Origin: Rutidosis leptorrhynchoides
Lineage: Eukaryota; Streptophyta; Magnoliopsida; Asterales; Asteraceae
DNA length: 64,000 nt
Direction of reading: 5' to 3'
Assembly (NCBI RefSeq): GCF_046630445.1
Contig: NC_092338.1
Span: 154,912,001-154,976,000, forward strand
The notes beneath the pieces were generated by a model. That model was not told the origin of the DNA and ran no database searches. It worked only from the letters and a program-made list of their open reading frames with translations. Of the stretch, positions 1 through 10,908 are shown piece after piece (within the stretch, counting starts at the first letter, position 1; the number at the start of each line of letters is the position of its first letter). The translations under genes were made by a program, and so were the position numbers.

Positions 1-726
1 GTTACTTCTAGCGGAGCCCAGGACCCTTCGGAGATTCCAGCTCCATATGCCCCCGAACCCTCAAGATCACAGCCCCGCTCCGGTGAGATTGTGATTCCCG
101 CGGAGTTCGGGGAAGGTCCATTCCGTAACAGGTATCGCCATTGGTGCCGACGCGCCCCTGATGGACGTCTCATTCCGATCGTACTCGCCTGTTACCGACA
201 GATAATAGCCGCCCAAGGAGGGCCGCTCGTGCAGTCACCACCACATGATTCGGACGACCCATCATCCACTGATTCTTCATCCGATGACTCATCCACAGAC
301 TACTCGAGTGACGATGACTCCGACGAGGAGGACCCTGATGCACCTGTACAGCCACCCTCCACTCCGACGAAGAAGTGGTATCGCTTCGATGGTACTATTA
401 TTCAGGGGATCAACGGGGGACGAGCATTCACTGACGCATTTGGTCAGCGTCGTAGGGTTACTGCCCGTAAGCGGCTTGTGCCGTACCCTGCCGACCCACT
501 CGTGCGTAAGGCACCCCGTTACGTACTGACTGTTTCTGGAGCCGGACCGTATACATCTGCACCACCGGCACCACCCGCACCACCTGCACCACCGGCACCG
601 CCTGCCCCACCAGCTCCCACTGTCGAGGAATTGACAAGGGAGGTGGAGATCCTCCGAGCTCGAGTTGCTGAGCTAGAGGACCAGATGTCCCATGTTATGG
701 GCATCCTTCACCCACCTTCACCGTAG
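1..726 (+). CDS. Extra upstream ORF of E1 (ORF0), 5'-partial, acidic/proline-rich with C-terminal coiled coil
   Basis: The frame is open from base 1 to the TAG at 724-726, at least 241 codons, so the true start lies to the left of the window; the GTG at 91 is not needed as a start. Parts seen in order: a Pro-rich start, a globular-looking stretch, a Ser/Asp/Glu-rich acidic stretch (bases about 250-345), a basic middle, a Pro-Pro-Ala repeat (about 550-620), and a heptad-like C-terminus (VEELTREVEILRARVAELED) that should form a coiled coil. It stops 292 bases before gag and is in the retroelement's leader. I know no function for it. It could bind nucleic acid or Gag, but that is a guess. A remnant of a similar coiled-coil end occurs in the non-autonomous element at about 27110-27183. 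Confidence 0.6.
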   Translation, partial: VTSSGAQDPSEIPAPYAPEPSRSQPRSGEIVIPAEFGEGPFRNRYRHWCRRAPDGRLIPIVLACYRQIIAAQGGPLVQSPPHDSDDPSSTDSSSDDSSTDYSSDDDSDEEDPDAPVQPPSTPTKKWYRFDGTIIQGINGGRAFTDAFGQRRRVTARKRLVPYPADPLVRKAPRYVLTVSGAGPYTSAPPAPPAPPAPPAPPAPPAPTVEELTREVEILRARVAELEDQMSHVMGILHPPSP

Positions 727-1018
727 GGCTTTTGTATTTAGATTTCTTTATGTAATCTAGTTGTAGTTTTATGTTTCACTTATGTATTGTACGAACTTAT
801 ACAGATGTATGCAACTTATTATTATGAATGGAACTTTGCGTTATTTAATTCTTGTACGATGTTCTATTTACGTTACTGTATGATTCTGTGGTATTTGTAC
901 CTAGATGCGTTACTTAATAAACATGTGATGTGTTGATTCCATGTTGGTTACCATACTGTATTATTACTATTTGCATACTGGATTTTGACTTGAGTCAAAA
1001 TTTTTTGTTTAGAACACC

Positions 1019-1975
1019 ATGGCCAACGGACGATCAACACCTACCACCGCTCAAATCGAGGAGATGATTGCTGAAAGGGTAGCTGCAGCCATTGCGAAAA
1101 TGCAACCCCAAGCTCCACCGCCACCACCACCGGTTATTCAACCCATTCGTAATGGGTGTACTTACAAGGAATTCCAGAGCTGTAAACCACATAACTTCAG
1201 CGGTACTGAGGGACCGGTTAGTCTCACTAGATGGTTCGAAAAGCTAGAATCAGTATTCCGAGTTAGCAACTATTCGGAGGACAGCAAAACCAAATTTGCT
1301 TCTTGCACGCTGTCTGACGGCGCGCTCACGTGGTGGAACACAATGGCACAGGCACAAGGCATTGATGAGGCGTATGCTACGCCATGGGAAGAATTTAAGT
1401 ATGCAATGATTGAGGAGTATTGTCCGAGAACCGAGATACAAAAGATGGAAATGGAATTCATGCAGTTAAAGGCCGTTGGGAACGACCTTGATGGTTACAA
1501 CAGGAGATTTTTGGAACTAGCCCTGATGTGTCTGACAATGGTCACCCCGGAATTCAAGCGAATGGAAAGGTACTTCTGGGGACTTCCTAAGAGCATTAAA
1601 GGAAACGTCACCTCGTCCAAGCCACCAAATGTCTCGGAAGCGATGCGCATGGCGCATACTTTAATGAATCAAATAACCATCGATGAACCGGAGAAAACTA
1701 AGTCTGAAGCGGGTACTAGTGGAAGTGCAAGTGGGATAACAACAACAGCAGGGGAAGGAACTATGATCAAAACCCGGCAAAACGACATGAGGGTTTTAGG
1801 GGAAAAAACAACGGTGGAAATCCTAATCCGAACACCAACACGAACCCAAACTACAAGGGTACCATGCCATAATGCAAGCGATGCTACAAACACCATACTG
1901 GGTATTGTAACGTTGTTTGTGAAAAGTGCCAACGGACTGGGCATATCGGGAAGGACTGCAAGGTCACCACTTTGA
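1019..1975 (+). pseudogene. gag: E1 gag (Retrotrans_gag capsid domain), frameshifted
   Basis: The start ATG lies in a good context (ACCATGG). The N-terminus carries a poly-proline stretch. A conserved Ty3 gag capsid region follows at about residues 45-215, with the motifs CTYKEFQSCKP, GPVSLTRWFEKLESVF, ALTWWNT and YCPRTEIQKMEMEF. The reading frame is shifted between about 1740 and 1860: the Cys/His zinc-knuckle sequence from about 1873 is encoded in the frame of the next entry. Reading this frame to 1975 therefore gives a meaningless tail. Gag would assemble the virus-like particle; here it is truncated before its RNA-binding knuckle. Confidence 0.85.
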
Positions 1976-2562
1976 ACGGGAAGCCGAACACCAATGGACC
2001 TAAAAAGTGCTACGAATGCGGACAGACGGGCCATTTCAGAAATGCGTGCCCCAACAAAAGAAAAGACGGCGGACCACCGCGAGGTAGAGCTTTCAACGTT
2101 AATGCAAGGGATGCACGCGAGAATCCCGACTTGGTGACAGGTATATTCACTATCAACAATCTTTTAGCTTCTATCTTGTTTGATACTGGTGCGGATAGAA
2201 GTTATGTATGTAGACATTTTTGCGATAGGATTAATTGGTCGTTAGTCCCGTTAAAAGAGAGTATGCTTGTCGAGGTCGCCAATGGAAAACTTGAGAAAGT
2301 TGACCATATTAGTCGAGGAGCTATTATCAACATAGCTGGTGCAGATTTCGAAACTGATTTGATACCCATCAAATTGGGAAGTTTTGATGTGATCGTCGGT
2401 ATGGATTGGCTGACGAAAGTAAGGGCCGATATTATCTGTAGAGATAAAGCACTTCGTATACCACACGGAGACGGTGAGCCACTGATCATCTACGGAGAGA
2501 GATGTACCTCGAAGCTGAACCTCATTAGTTGCGTAAAAGCGCAAAAGATTATGAAGAAGTGA
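1972..2562 (+). pseudogene. E1 gag C-terminus (zinc knuckle) and aspartic protease
   Basis: This frame contains the CCHC knuckle CYECGQTGHFRNAC, and homology extends upstream in the same frame to about 1873 with two further Cys-rich knuckle-like motifs. The retropepsin-type active site FDTGADRSYV is intact near 2180-2210, and the conserved IVGMDWL segment follows near 2393-2413. The frame ends in a TGA at 2560-2562, where the related element at 51962-53098 reads through. After the stop the same frame continues into the reverse transcriptase, so this is a nonsense mutation and not a natural gene end. Confidence 0.83.
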
Positions 2563-2583
2563 CATCTTGCTGTCCTAGCGCAT

Positions 2584-3699
2584 GTGAAAACGGTAGAAAC
2601 TGAGGTGAAGAGCGTGAACGATGTTCGAATTGTGAACGAATTTTCCGATGTCTTCCCTGAAGAATTGCCTAGATTACCGTCACTAAGAACCGTAGAGTTT
2701 CAAATCGATTTAGTGCCAGGAGCAGCACCTGTAGCTCGCGCACCTTATAGACTCGCACCTTCCGAGATGCAAGAATTACAGAGTCAACTACAAGAGCTGT
2801 TAGACCGTGGATTTATCCAACCAAGTTTCTCGCCTTGGGGTGCACCTGTTCTGTTTGTGAAGAAGAAGGATGGATCCTTCGGTATATGTATCGACTACCG
2901 TGAACTCAACAAATTGATGATCAAGAATCGGTATCCTCTTACCCGCATTGACGATCTTTTTGACCAACTACAAGGATCGAGCGTTTACTCCAAGATTGAT
3001 TTGCGATCCGGCTATTACCAGTTGAGGGTGAAAGAAAGCGATGTAATGAAGACTGCATTCAGAACCCATTATAGTCATTATGAGTTTCTCGTGATGCAAT
3101 TCGGATTGACCAACGCACCTGCCGTGTTCATGGAACTTATGAATCGTGTCTGCAAGCCGTACTTGGATAAGTTCGTTATCGTCTTCATAGATGATATCCT
3201 CATCTACTCTAAGAGCGAAGAAGAGCATGAGCAATACCTCCTACTAGTACTTGAACTCTTGAGACAAGAGCAACTTTATGCGAAATTCTCCAAGTGTGAA
3301 TTTTGGCTGAAGGAAGTCCAATTTCTGGGTCATGTTGTGAGCTACCAGGGTATCAAAGTTGATCCCGCCAAGATTGAAGCTCTCAGCAAGTGGGAAACCC
3401 CCACTACTCCGACGCATATTCGCCAATTTTTAGGTCTCGCCGGTTACTACCGAAGGTTTATTGAGGGATTTTCTCTAATTGCGCGTCCTTTGACCGCACT
3501 GACTCACAAAGGGAAGAAGTTCATTTGGGAACCCGCACACGAATCAGCATTCCAAACTTTGAAGAAGAAGTTAACCACCGCACCTATCCTATCACTTCCT
3601 GAGGGCAGTGACGACTTTATTGTTTATTGTGATGCATCGAAGAGTGGTTTTGGTTGTGTACTGATGCAACGATCAAAGATTATTTCCTATGCTTACTGA
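2584..3699 (+). pseudogene. pol: E1 reverse transcriptase and start of RNase H
   Basis: This is the Ty3-type polymerase. Conserved blocks seen are the linker [70 protein letters not shown], the catalytic [17 protein letters not shown], and [13 protein letters not shown]. The RNase H domain begins with [18 protein letters not shown]. Near 3690 a short deletion shifts the frame (the usual 'YAS R-L-K-I-H-E' joint is broken), so this frame stops at 3699 while RNase H continues in another frame. In the protease entry's frame, separated only by the TGA at 2562. Confidence 0.9.
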
Positions 3700-4145
3700 A
3701 GATTCACGAGCGGAACTACACTACTCACGATCTCGAACTTGGAGCCGTTGTCTTTGCGCTCAAATTGTGGAGACATTATTTGTATGGGAATAAGAGCACT
3801 ATCTTCACCGATCACAAGAGTCTCCAGCACATCTTCGATCAGAAGCAACTGAATATGCGACAGTGACGATGGATTGAGATATTGAACGACTACGATTGTG
3901 AACTTCGTTATCATCCTGGCAAGGCCAATGTTGTAGCTGACGCTTTAAGCCGAAAGGAGAGGACGGCACCTCTTCGTGTTAGGGCTCTGAACATCACCAT
4001 CCATTCGAACCTCAACAGCCAGATCAGAGTAGCCCAAGATGAGGCTCTCAAGGAGGAGAATATATCTCATGAACATTTGAACATTCTTGTCTCTCGATTC
4101 GAGGTTAGGGAGTCTGGACTCCGATGTTATGCCGGAAGAATTTAG
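3654..4145 (+). pseudogene. pol: E1 RNase H and linker to integrase, two in-frame stops
   Basis: RNase H continues with [41 protein letters not shown] and, after a stop, [18 protein letters not shown] at 3864-3866 replaces an Arg codon found at the same place in the related minus-strand element (MRQ-R-RW), as expected from CGA to TGA. TAG at 4143-4145 replaces the Trp of the usual RIWVP motif. Both stops leave the frame otherwise intact up to the integrase. Confidence 0.85.
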
Positions 4146-4688
4146 GTACCTTATTATGGAGATCTACGGAACCTTATACTTGATGAAGCCCACAAGTCGA
4201 GATATTCGATTCATCCCGGAGCGGGCAAAATGTACCACGACCTTAAAGAACAGTATTGGTGGCCGAATCTTAAGAAGGACGTTGCGACTTATGTTGGTAA
4301 GTGTTTGACTTGCTCGAAGGTTAAAGCCGAGCATCAGAGACCTTCTGGTTTACTTCAACAACCGAAAATCCCACAATGGAAGTGGGAAAGGATCACAATG
4401 GATTTCATTACTAAGCTACCAAAGACGGTGGGCGGATACGATACCATCTGGGTTATTGTTGACCGCCTTACTAAATCTGCACACTTCCTAGCGATGAAGG
4501 AAATGGATACAATGGAGAGACTTGCTCAATTATACATCAAAGAGGTTGTATCTCATCATGGTGTACCTTTATCGATCATCTCGGATCGCGATCCCCGTTT
4601 TGCTTCTAGATTTTGGCGTTCTTTACAAGAAGCCATGGGAACCCGTCTCGACATGAGTACTGCTTATCACCCACAGACCAACGGGTAA
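4146..4688 (+). pseudogene. pol: E1 integrase, zinc-binding and catalytic core
   Basis: The His-His-Cys-Cys zinc-binding region is seen ([10 protein letters not shown] ... [11 protein letters not shown]). The catalytic core follows with [21 protein letters not shown], the second Asp in IISDRDPRF, and the conserved [14 protein letters not shown] at 4686-4688 stands where the related families have Gln just before the catalytic Glu (SER). This fits CAA changed to TAA. The frame is unbroken on both sides of the stop. Confidence 0.88.
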
Positions 4689-5459
4689 AGTGAACGAACG
4701 ATTCAGACCTTGGAAGACATGTTGCGTGCATGTGTTATCGATTTCGGAAAGGCCTGGGAAAGGCATTTGCCACTCGCCGAATTTTCTTACAACAACAGTT
4801 ACCACTCGAGCATTAATGCCGCACCTTTTGAAGCGTTGTATGGCCGCAAGTGCCGATCTCCTATTTGTTGGGCCGAAGTAGGCGAAAAGCAAATCACCGG
4901 ACCCGAGGTAGTCCATAAAACCACGGAGAATATTGCTCAGATTCAAGCTAGACTTAAGACTACCCACGATCGTCAAAAGAGTTATGCTGATCTTAAACGT
5001 AAAGACTTTGAATTCAACGTTGGTGACCGTGTAATGTTGAAGGTTGCACCTTGGAAAGGTGTGATTCATTTTGGAAAACGTGGAAAGTTGAACCCACGAT
5101 ACATTGGTCCTTTCGAAATCTTGGAACGTGTTGGACCCGTTGCTTACCGTTTGGATCTTCCAGCTCAATTGAGCTCAGTTCATCCTACCTTCCACGTGTC
5201 AAACTTGAAGAAGTGTCTTGCTGCACCTGAACTTATCATACCACTTGAGGAACTTACGATTGACGACAAACTCCACTTTGTGGAAGAACCAGTTGAGATT
5301 ATGGACCGTGAGGTCAAGACTTTGAAACGCAACAAGATTCCGATTGTACGAGTACGATGGAATGCCAAACGAGGACCTGAGTTTACTTGGGAGCGAGAGG
5401 ATCAAATGATGCAGAAGTATCCTCACCTTTTCCCGACTCCTCCATCTACCTCAGCTTAA
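4689..5459 (+). pseudogene. pol: E1 integrase C-terminus and chromodomain-like end
   Basis: The frame continues with the catalytic Glu region and then [28 protein letters not shown], and the [18 protein letters not shown] motif of the chromoviral integrase tail. It ends with a chromodomain-like segment ([20 protein letters not shown], then FTWEREDQM and the end motif YPHLF). Such a tail is known in chromoviruses to steer insertion toward particular chromatin. The natural stop TAA is at 5457-5459, 35 bases before the LTR. Confidence 0.87.
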
Positions 5460-5494
5460 ATTTCGGGACGAAATTTTCTTTAACAGGTGGGTAA
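5456..5494 (+). other. E1 polypurine tract and palindromic pre-LTR motif
   Basis: Between the pol stop and the LTR lies AAATTTCG-GGA-CGAAATTT followed by a G-rich AGGTGGGTAA. The second part sits directly before the LTR start, where the plus-strand primer tract must be. The same palindrome and GGTGGGTA-like tract are found at the matching place in the non-autonomous elements (about 29850-29887 and 35661-35698) and, altered, in the F-box element (complement of 49239-49275). Confidence 0.65.
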
Positions 5495-8394
5495 TGTAAC
5501 GACCCTGGATTTTCCAACGTTTATTTATTAATAATTGTTATTATTAATACTTGTGATTTAACGAATGTATGTTATTACATTTACTTGTTACCATGATTGC
5601 CCGTACTTGACTTTAAATGCCCGAAACGTCTTTGTGACACACGAAACTTTCACGAATAATATTTTTAGAATATTATTTACATTCATGATTGATTTTATTA
5701 ATCATTTTAGTTAACTAAGGTTACTAGTTAATTACTTGGGCCTTTATTAGTGTTTATGGACTTTTACTTGGATTAATTTGTTAATTAATACATACTTGGG
5801 CTTTATGATTGAACATGGGCTTATAAATCCCACCCTACTTCTTTCATGGACTCTTTAGCCCATCACCACATGTAAGTATCACTTTAAGTTGCAACTAGAA
5901 GACTTAACTTGGTAAGAATCTTGTTACTTGTTCTTTCCCATAAATAACCATCTAATAACCAACTTTTAAGGCTTTACCATGCATGGACTAGTGAGCAAAC
6001 CTCTTCCTCCCTTTCCCCATCTTGACTGTCGGCCATAGGCCTCTTTAGAGGAGTTTTCATTTCATTTTTTGTATTACTTCTACTCACATTTCTCTCATTT
6101 CAAAAGACACACACAAAACACTTCCAACTTTCTCTCTTTTCTCTCTAAGTTGTAAGTAACTTGAACTTCTTTTTTTCTTCTTCTTTTCTTGTTAAAAACC
6201 GAATTACATACATGCATAATCATCATCATCACTTGTCTTTGATTGTTGTTACTTGTTGTAGTTGTTTACTTATTTGTTGTTACTTACTTACTAGTTATCA
6301 AGAATCAAACTTTTTAGTTTACTTCTTCATTCTATCTTGTATTTACAAGAACAAACAAGAACATAAGCTTTCTAGTTATGTTCTACACTTGTTGTTTTAA
6401 AAAGATTTAAGTTCATGTGTTGTGAAAGCATACTTGTAATTCATGTTAGTAAACTTTAAAGTTTACTTTCTTAAAGATCAAACTTTGGTTTGAATCTTTA
6501 AAGTATGAACAACCCATGAACTAGTTACTAGTTTACTTAGTTTATTTCCTTATATTATGCACTTTAAATTCATGTTTGTTGGTTAAGATTGGTCAAGTGT
6601 TACTAGTTAACTTTGATCTCATTAATCTTGAACTAAAATTAACTTTAAAAGTTTAAGAACATGTAAGTAAGCTTTCTTTAATTATAACTTTGTACACTTA
6701 TGTTAGATCTAGACTTTTGGGTCTAGGATCTTCAAGATCTAACTAAGAACTATGTTCTACAACTTAAGATCTTGATTTCATAAGTTCACTTTCAAGTTTG
6801 TAACTTATTATTAGTTTTAAAGTTCATGTATGTGTTAGATCTAGGACTTTGATGTAACTTTGGTTCATCAAAACACTTGCAACACTTAAGTGAGTTGTGC
6901 TTCATGTCTTAGACTTACACTTGGGTTATGATGGTCAAACCTTGGTGAACATGATGCAAACACATCAACGAGTTGTACACTTGAAGCTATATGCATCAAG
7001 GATGAGAACCATGATAAGCATCGAGCACCAAGAACCACCGGAACCTACTGACCCTATTGTTCTACTGTTTCTGTATCTGAACCATATGACCTGGCTACTG
7101 TAATTATGATTTTAAGATGTCTCTGTTCGATTAGATAACTTTTCATATAAAACTAGTCTTAATCCGAGTTACGGTTTAGGATTTATGGCCCTCCGATCGT
7201 CACTATGTCCATTTAACGTTGTGCTGAAAATTCTGACCTACTCGCACTTAGACCGACGCCACGGTCAAACGAAGACGAGTTTGCTTCTGTAATTTTTACC
7301 ACAACTAAAGGACTCATATACGGAGCCATAGCCACTGGTCTCACCTTATTTCAGTAGGTATAGAGGCCGTGGTGACTGACCGAACTTAGCCTTTGTTTTA
7401 AACTCTTTTCATGAACGAAACTTACTTTACACCTTTTGTTTGATGATAAATGATGATGACCCTTAAGACCTTATTTACATACATTTAAACATATTCGGAT
7501 GATTTACTGACTTAGTACTATTTGACTTAGGTTGAGGACCCGTTTGAACAACCTTCATTACTTGCTTACTTTCAGAGTCATACTTTACCGCTACTTTATC
7601 ATTGTGAGTTATAGCATTCCCTTTTTACTTTAACTTATTTTTGGGAACTGAGAATACATACGGATTTTATGTTTTACATACTAGGCACGAATACTTAAAC
7701 TTATATATGTGTGGGTTATACAACGGCAAAAACATTCCCTTTAGCTCGGTAACGTTTAGTCATTGGTTTTTGAACCTGTGAACGCGAATCTTAGATATGG
7801 ATCCATAGGATTTGACATCCCCACTCGGGCTAGTAGCGCTAGCATTTAACGGGTGTTTAATACTTTGTAAACATATGCACTTTCCAAGTGTACTTTCAGG
7901 GGGTATAAAAGTTATGTTAGTTACCAAGTGCCCACGGTTAACATATACTTTATCATACTGTTTTGAAACGCTCTTTGTAGCACTGAAATCTCGTGGCCTA
8001 CCTTACATACTGTTATACTTAAACTATAGCTCACCAACCTTTGTGTTGACGTTTTTAAGCATGTTTTTCTCAGGTGCTTAAGGTTGCTTCCGTTGTGTAC
8101 TAGTCTTGCCGTAGACACCCGCTGCTCTAGTGTTATCACCGTATGAACTGTTTATCTTGCATTCAAACTTTAATACATTTGAAACTATGTTTTGTAATGA
8201 CCTAAGGGTCACATACATTTATTCATGCTTGCTATTCGTAGAAGCATACTGTTGGTGTAAAACATTTGATGTCGATTATGACGTCATCTTTCTATCGTGA
8301 ATGCAACTTCTTTTATTACAGCATATAGTACTTAACCTTGTAATGATCCTGTTGTTGATGATTCGTACACGATGGTTTTGTACGGGGCATCACA
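5495..8394 (+). repeat. E1 3' LTR (2.9 kb)
   Basis: The LTR starts TGTAACGACCC right after the polypurine tract and ends CGGGGCATCACA. The same start and the end CGGGGCGTCACA are found in the solo LTR at 22842-39965, and internal stretches match (for example the ACATCCCCACTCGGGCTAGT region at about 7815 and 39370). No credible gene lies inside. The small open frames here are not supported. Confidence 0.85.
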
Positions 8395-10908
8395 CATAGC
8401 CTCCTTACATTTGGCAAACTCGGGGCCTGTCATCGCTTCCTGATAGGTAATAGGTTCATCAGAATCTATATTTTCGTCATCACCCTCAAATATGTGTAAA
8501 CTATATTTCTTTGGTGTTTGACGCACTCTATCAGATCTACGTATGGGTGGTGGCTGTAGGTCAGTTTCTCTCTCAACAGTAGGCTCGTCGACCTCTTGAG
8601 GAGAATTGGTTCCAATATCGGTTTCCATGTCGGTTGATTCTTGAATTTCTTCAAGGTCAATTTTGCTCCCACTGGTTCCTTTTAATATGAGATCCTTTTC
8701 AAGGAAGACTCCCCTTCGAGACACAAAGACTTTGTTCTCAGTAGGGTTGTAAAACAAATATCCAAAAGAATCAGTCGGGTATCCAACAAATAAACACTTT
8801 TCAGATCTGGGTTCAAGTGTATCTTGAGATTCACGACGAACGTAAGCCTCACATCCCCAGATTCTAAGATACGAGAGAGACACGGTTTTTCCATGCCATA
8901 TCTCATAAGGTATTTTGGAAACTTTCTTGGTTGGGATGAGGTTAAGGATCCTTGCGGCAGTTTGTAGGGCGTAACCCCAAAAACTAATTGGAAGCATCTT
9001 GCGGCTCATCATGGATCGAACCATATCAAGTAATGTTCGATTCCTCCTTTCAGCCACACCATTATGATGTGGTGTTCTAGGAGGAGCTAATTGTGAGATT
9101 ATCCCACAACCCCGTAGATGATCACGAAATTCGCCATTAAGATATTCACCACCTCTATCAGAACGTAGAATCTTAATTCTTTTGTTCAGTTGATTTTCTA
9201 CTTCGTTTTGGTATGCCTTGAACACTCCCAAAGTTTCAGACTTTTGTTTAATTAAATAAACATAACCATATCTACTGAAGTCATCAGTAAATGTAACGAA
9301 GTATCGTTCCTGGTGTCTAGTAGGCAATCTCATCGGACCGCACACCTCAGTGTGTACCAAGTCCAACAGATCCTTACCCCTTTCACAGTTTCCTGTGAAA
9401 GGTGCTTTTGTCATTTTTCCTAATAAGCAAGATTCGCATTCATCATATGATAGAATATCAAATGATTCTAGAATTCCACCTGACTGGAGTTTAGCTATGC
9501 GTTTCTTGTTTATATGGCCTAAACGACAATGCCATAGATACGTTTTATTCAAACCATCTTTGGATGAATCAACATTATAGATTGAACTATCATTTAGCTT
9601 TATTGTGGTTTTCAAGATACCTCTATAAGGACTAGCTTTGAAATAAAATATTCCATCCTTGTAAACAAGTATTGATCCATTATAAAAACTAAAATCAAAA
9701 CCATCATTAAATAAAGCATCAAATGATATAATGTTTTTTGCCATTTCGGCACTGTAGCAAACATTAGATAAAACAATACATAAACCAGAATCAAAAGAAA
9801 GCTTGTATTCTCCAATCATGTCAACAGAGGCAACGTTCTTGTTTCCCATGATTAGATTAAGCTCTCCGGTCTTTAGCTTCCTACTTCTTGTGAGTCCCTG
9901 CACATTAGTACAAATGTGAGTACCACATCCTGTGTTCAATACCCAGGAATTAGAAATAGAAGTATTGTTTAGTTCAATCATGAACAAACCTGAAGGTAGG
10001 GCGACTCCCTTAGCCCGTATTTCATTAAGTTCCTTCAAGTACTTGGTACAGTTGCGCCTCCAGTGTCCTTTATCCCCACAATGGAAGCATATTGCTTCTT
10101 CAGGAGACTTGGTTTGCGGGATCTTTGAAGTAGAAGAGTTAGCAATGCCCTTAGGTTTAGGTTTGAAGTTGGACGTGCCAACCTTACCCTTGCCCTTGTT
10201 CTTGCCCTTTGTTTTGTTTTTCTTCTTCTTATTGATCCCACCTTCACGAATGGCTAGGACAGTAGTTGCGGGTTTAGCTTTGGCCATGTTAGCCTCAGCA
10301 GTTTTCAACATGCCATGAAGCTCCATGATTGTTTTCTCCATATTGTTCATATTATAGTTCATAATGAATCCTTCATATGCACTAGTCAGCGAGTTCAGGA
10401 TAAAATCCGTTGCAAGCTCCTGACTTATGGAAAAACCAAGGCGCTCCAGCCAGTCTATGTACCCTTTCATTTGTAGTACATGAACACTAACACTACTTCC
10501 CGTTTCCATTTTGCAAGATACGAGAGCTTTCACGGTGTCAAACCTTTCTTGCTTTGCTTGTTGTTGGAACATGTCCTTGAGTTGGTTAAGCATGTCATAC
10601 GACCCTAAGCTCTCCATGCCCTTTTGGAGCTCTGGAGACATGGTCGCCAACATCAAGCATGCTACCTCATTAGACTCGGAACGCCGTTTTTCAAACTCGT
10701 CCCTAGCCGCTTGAGTAGCTCTTGATCCGGGTTCTGCCGGTAAGGGTTCCTCAATTGCCCTGATCTTTCCTTCCATCCTAAGAGCAATTCTTAGGTTACG
10801 AAGCCAGTCCATGTAGTTCAAGCCCGTAAGCTTGTCCTTTTCGAGGAGCCCTTTAAGGCAGAAATTAGTGATTGATGACGGAGTTGGATTTGTGTTTGTT
10901 GCAGACAT
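8395..10908 (-). pseudogene. Copia gag-protease-integrase polyprotein, truncated before RT
   Basis: About 838 codons are open from the ATG at 10908. Domains in order: an N-terminal gag part (TGLNYMDWLRNLRIALR and a UBN2-like helical region to about residue 220); a Lys-rich stretch; a CCHC knuckle CFHCGDKGHWRRNC; the protease site WVLNTGCGTHIC at about residue 322; a GAG_pre-integrase segment (LWHCRLGHINKKRI ... CESCLLGKM); and the integrase core with TDDFSRYGYVYL, ILRSDRGGEYL and HHNGVAERRNRTLL. A linker with PIRRSDRVRQTPKKY follows. Sequence ends at YQEAM, just before the reverse transcriptase. The catalytic Asp of the protease is Asn (residue about 325, GAC to AAC), so even this open frame is probably inactive. 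The last codons of the open frame (8332-8394) are E1 LTR and not copia. Confidence 0.88.

Larger units (their letters stand above)
1..8394 (+). mobile_element. Ty3/gypsy chromovirus E1, 5' LTR outside window, decayed
   Basis: The order extra ORF, gag, zinc knuckle, protease, reverse transcriptase, RNase H, integrase, chromodomain, polypurine tract and 3' LTR is that of a Ty3/gypsy chromovirus. The C-terminal chromodomain-like end suggests the Tekay/Del group; that lineage call is from memory. The 3' LTR runs from TGTAACGACCC at 5495 to ...TCACA at 8394. It is followed directly by truncated copia coding sequence, so E1 was inserted into that copia element and the other copia half and E1's 5' LTR should lie to the left of the window. 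The expected 5-bp target duplication on this side is CATAG (8395-8399). The pol region has two frameshifts and four stop codons, so the copy is not autonomous. Confidence 0.88.
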
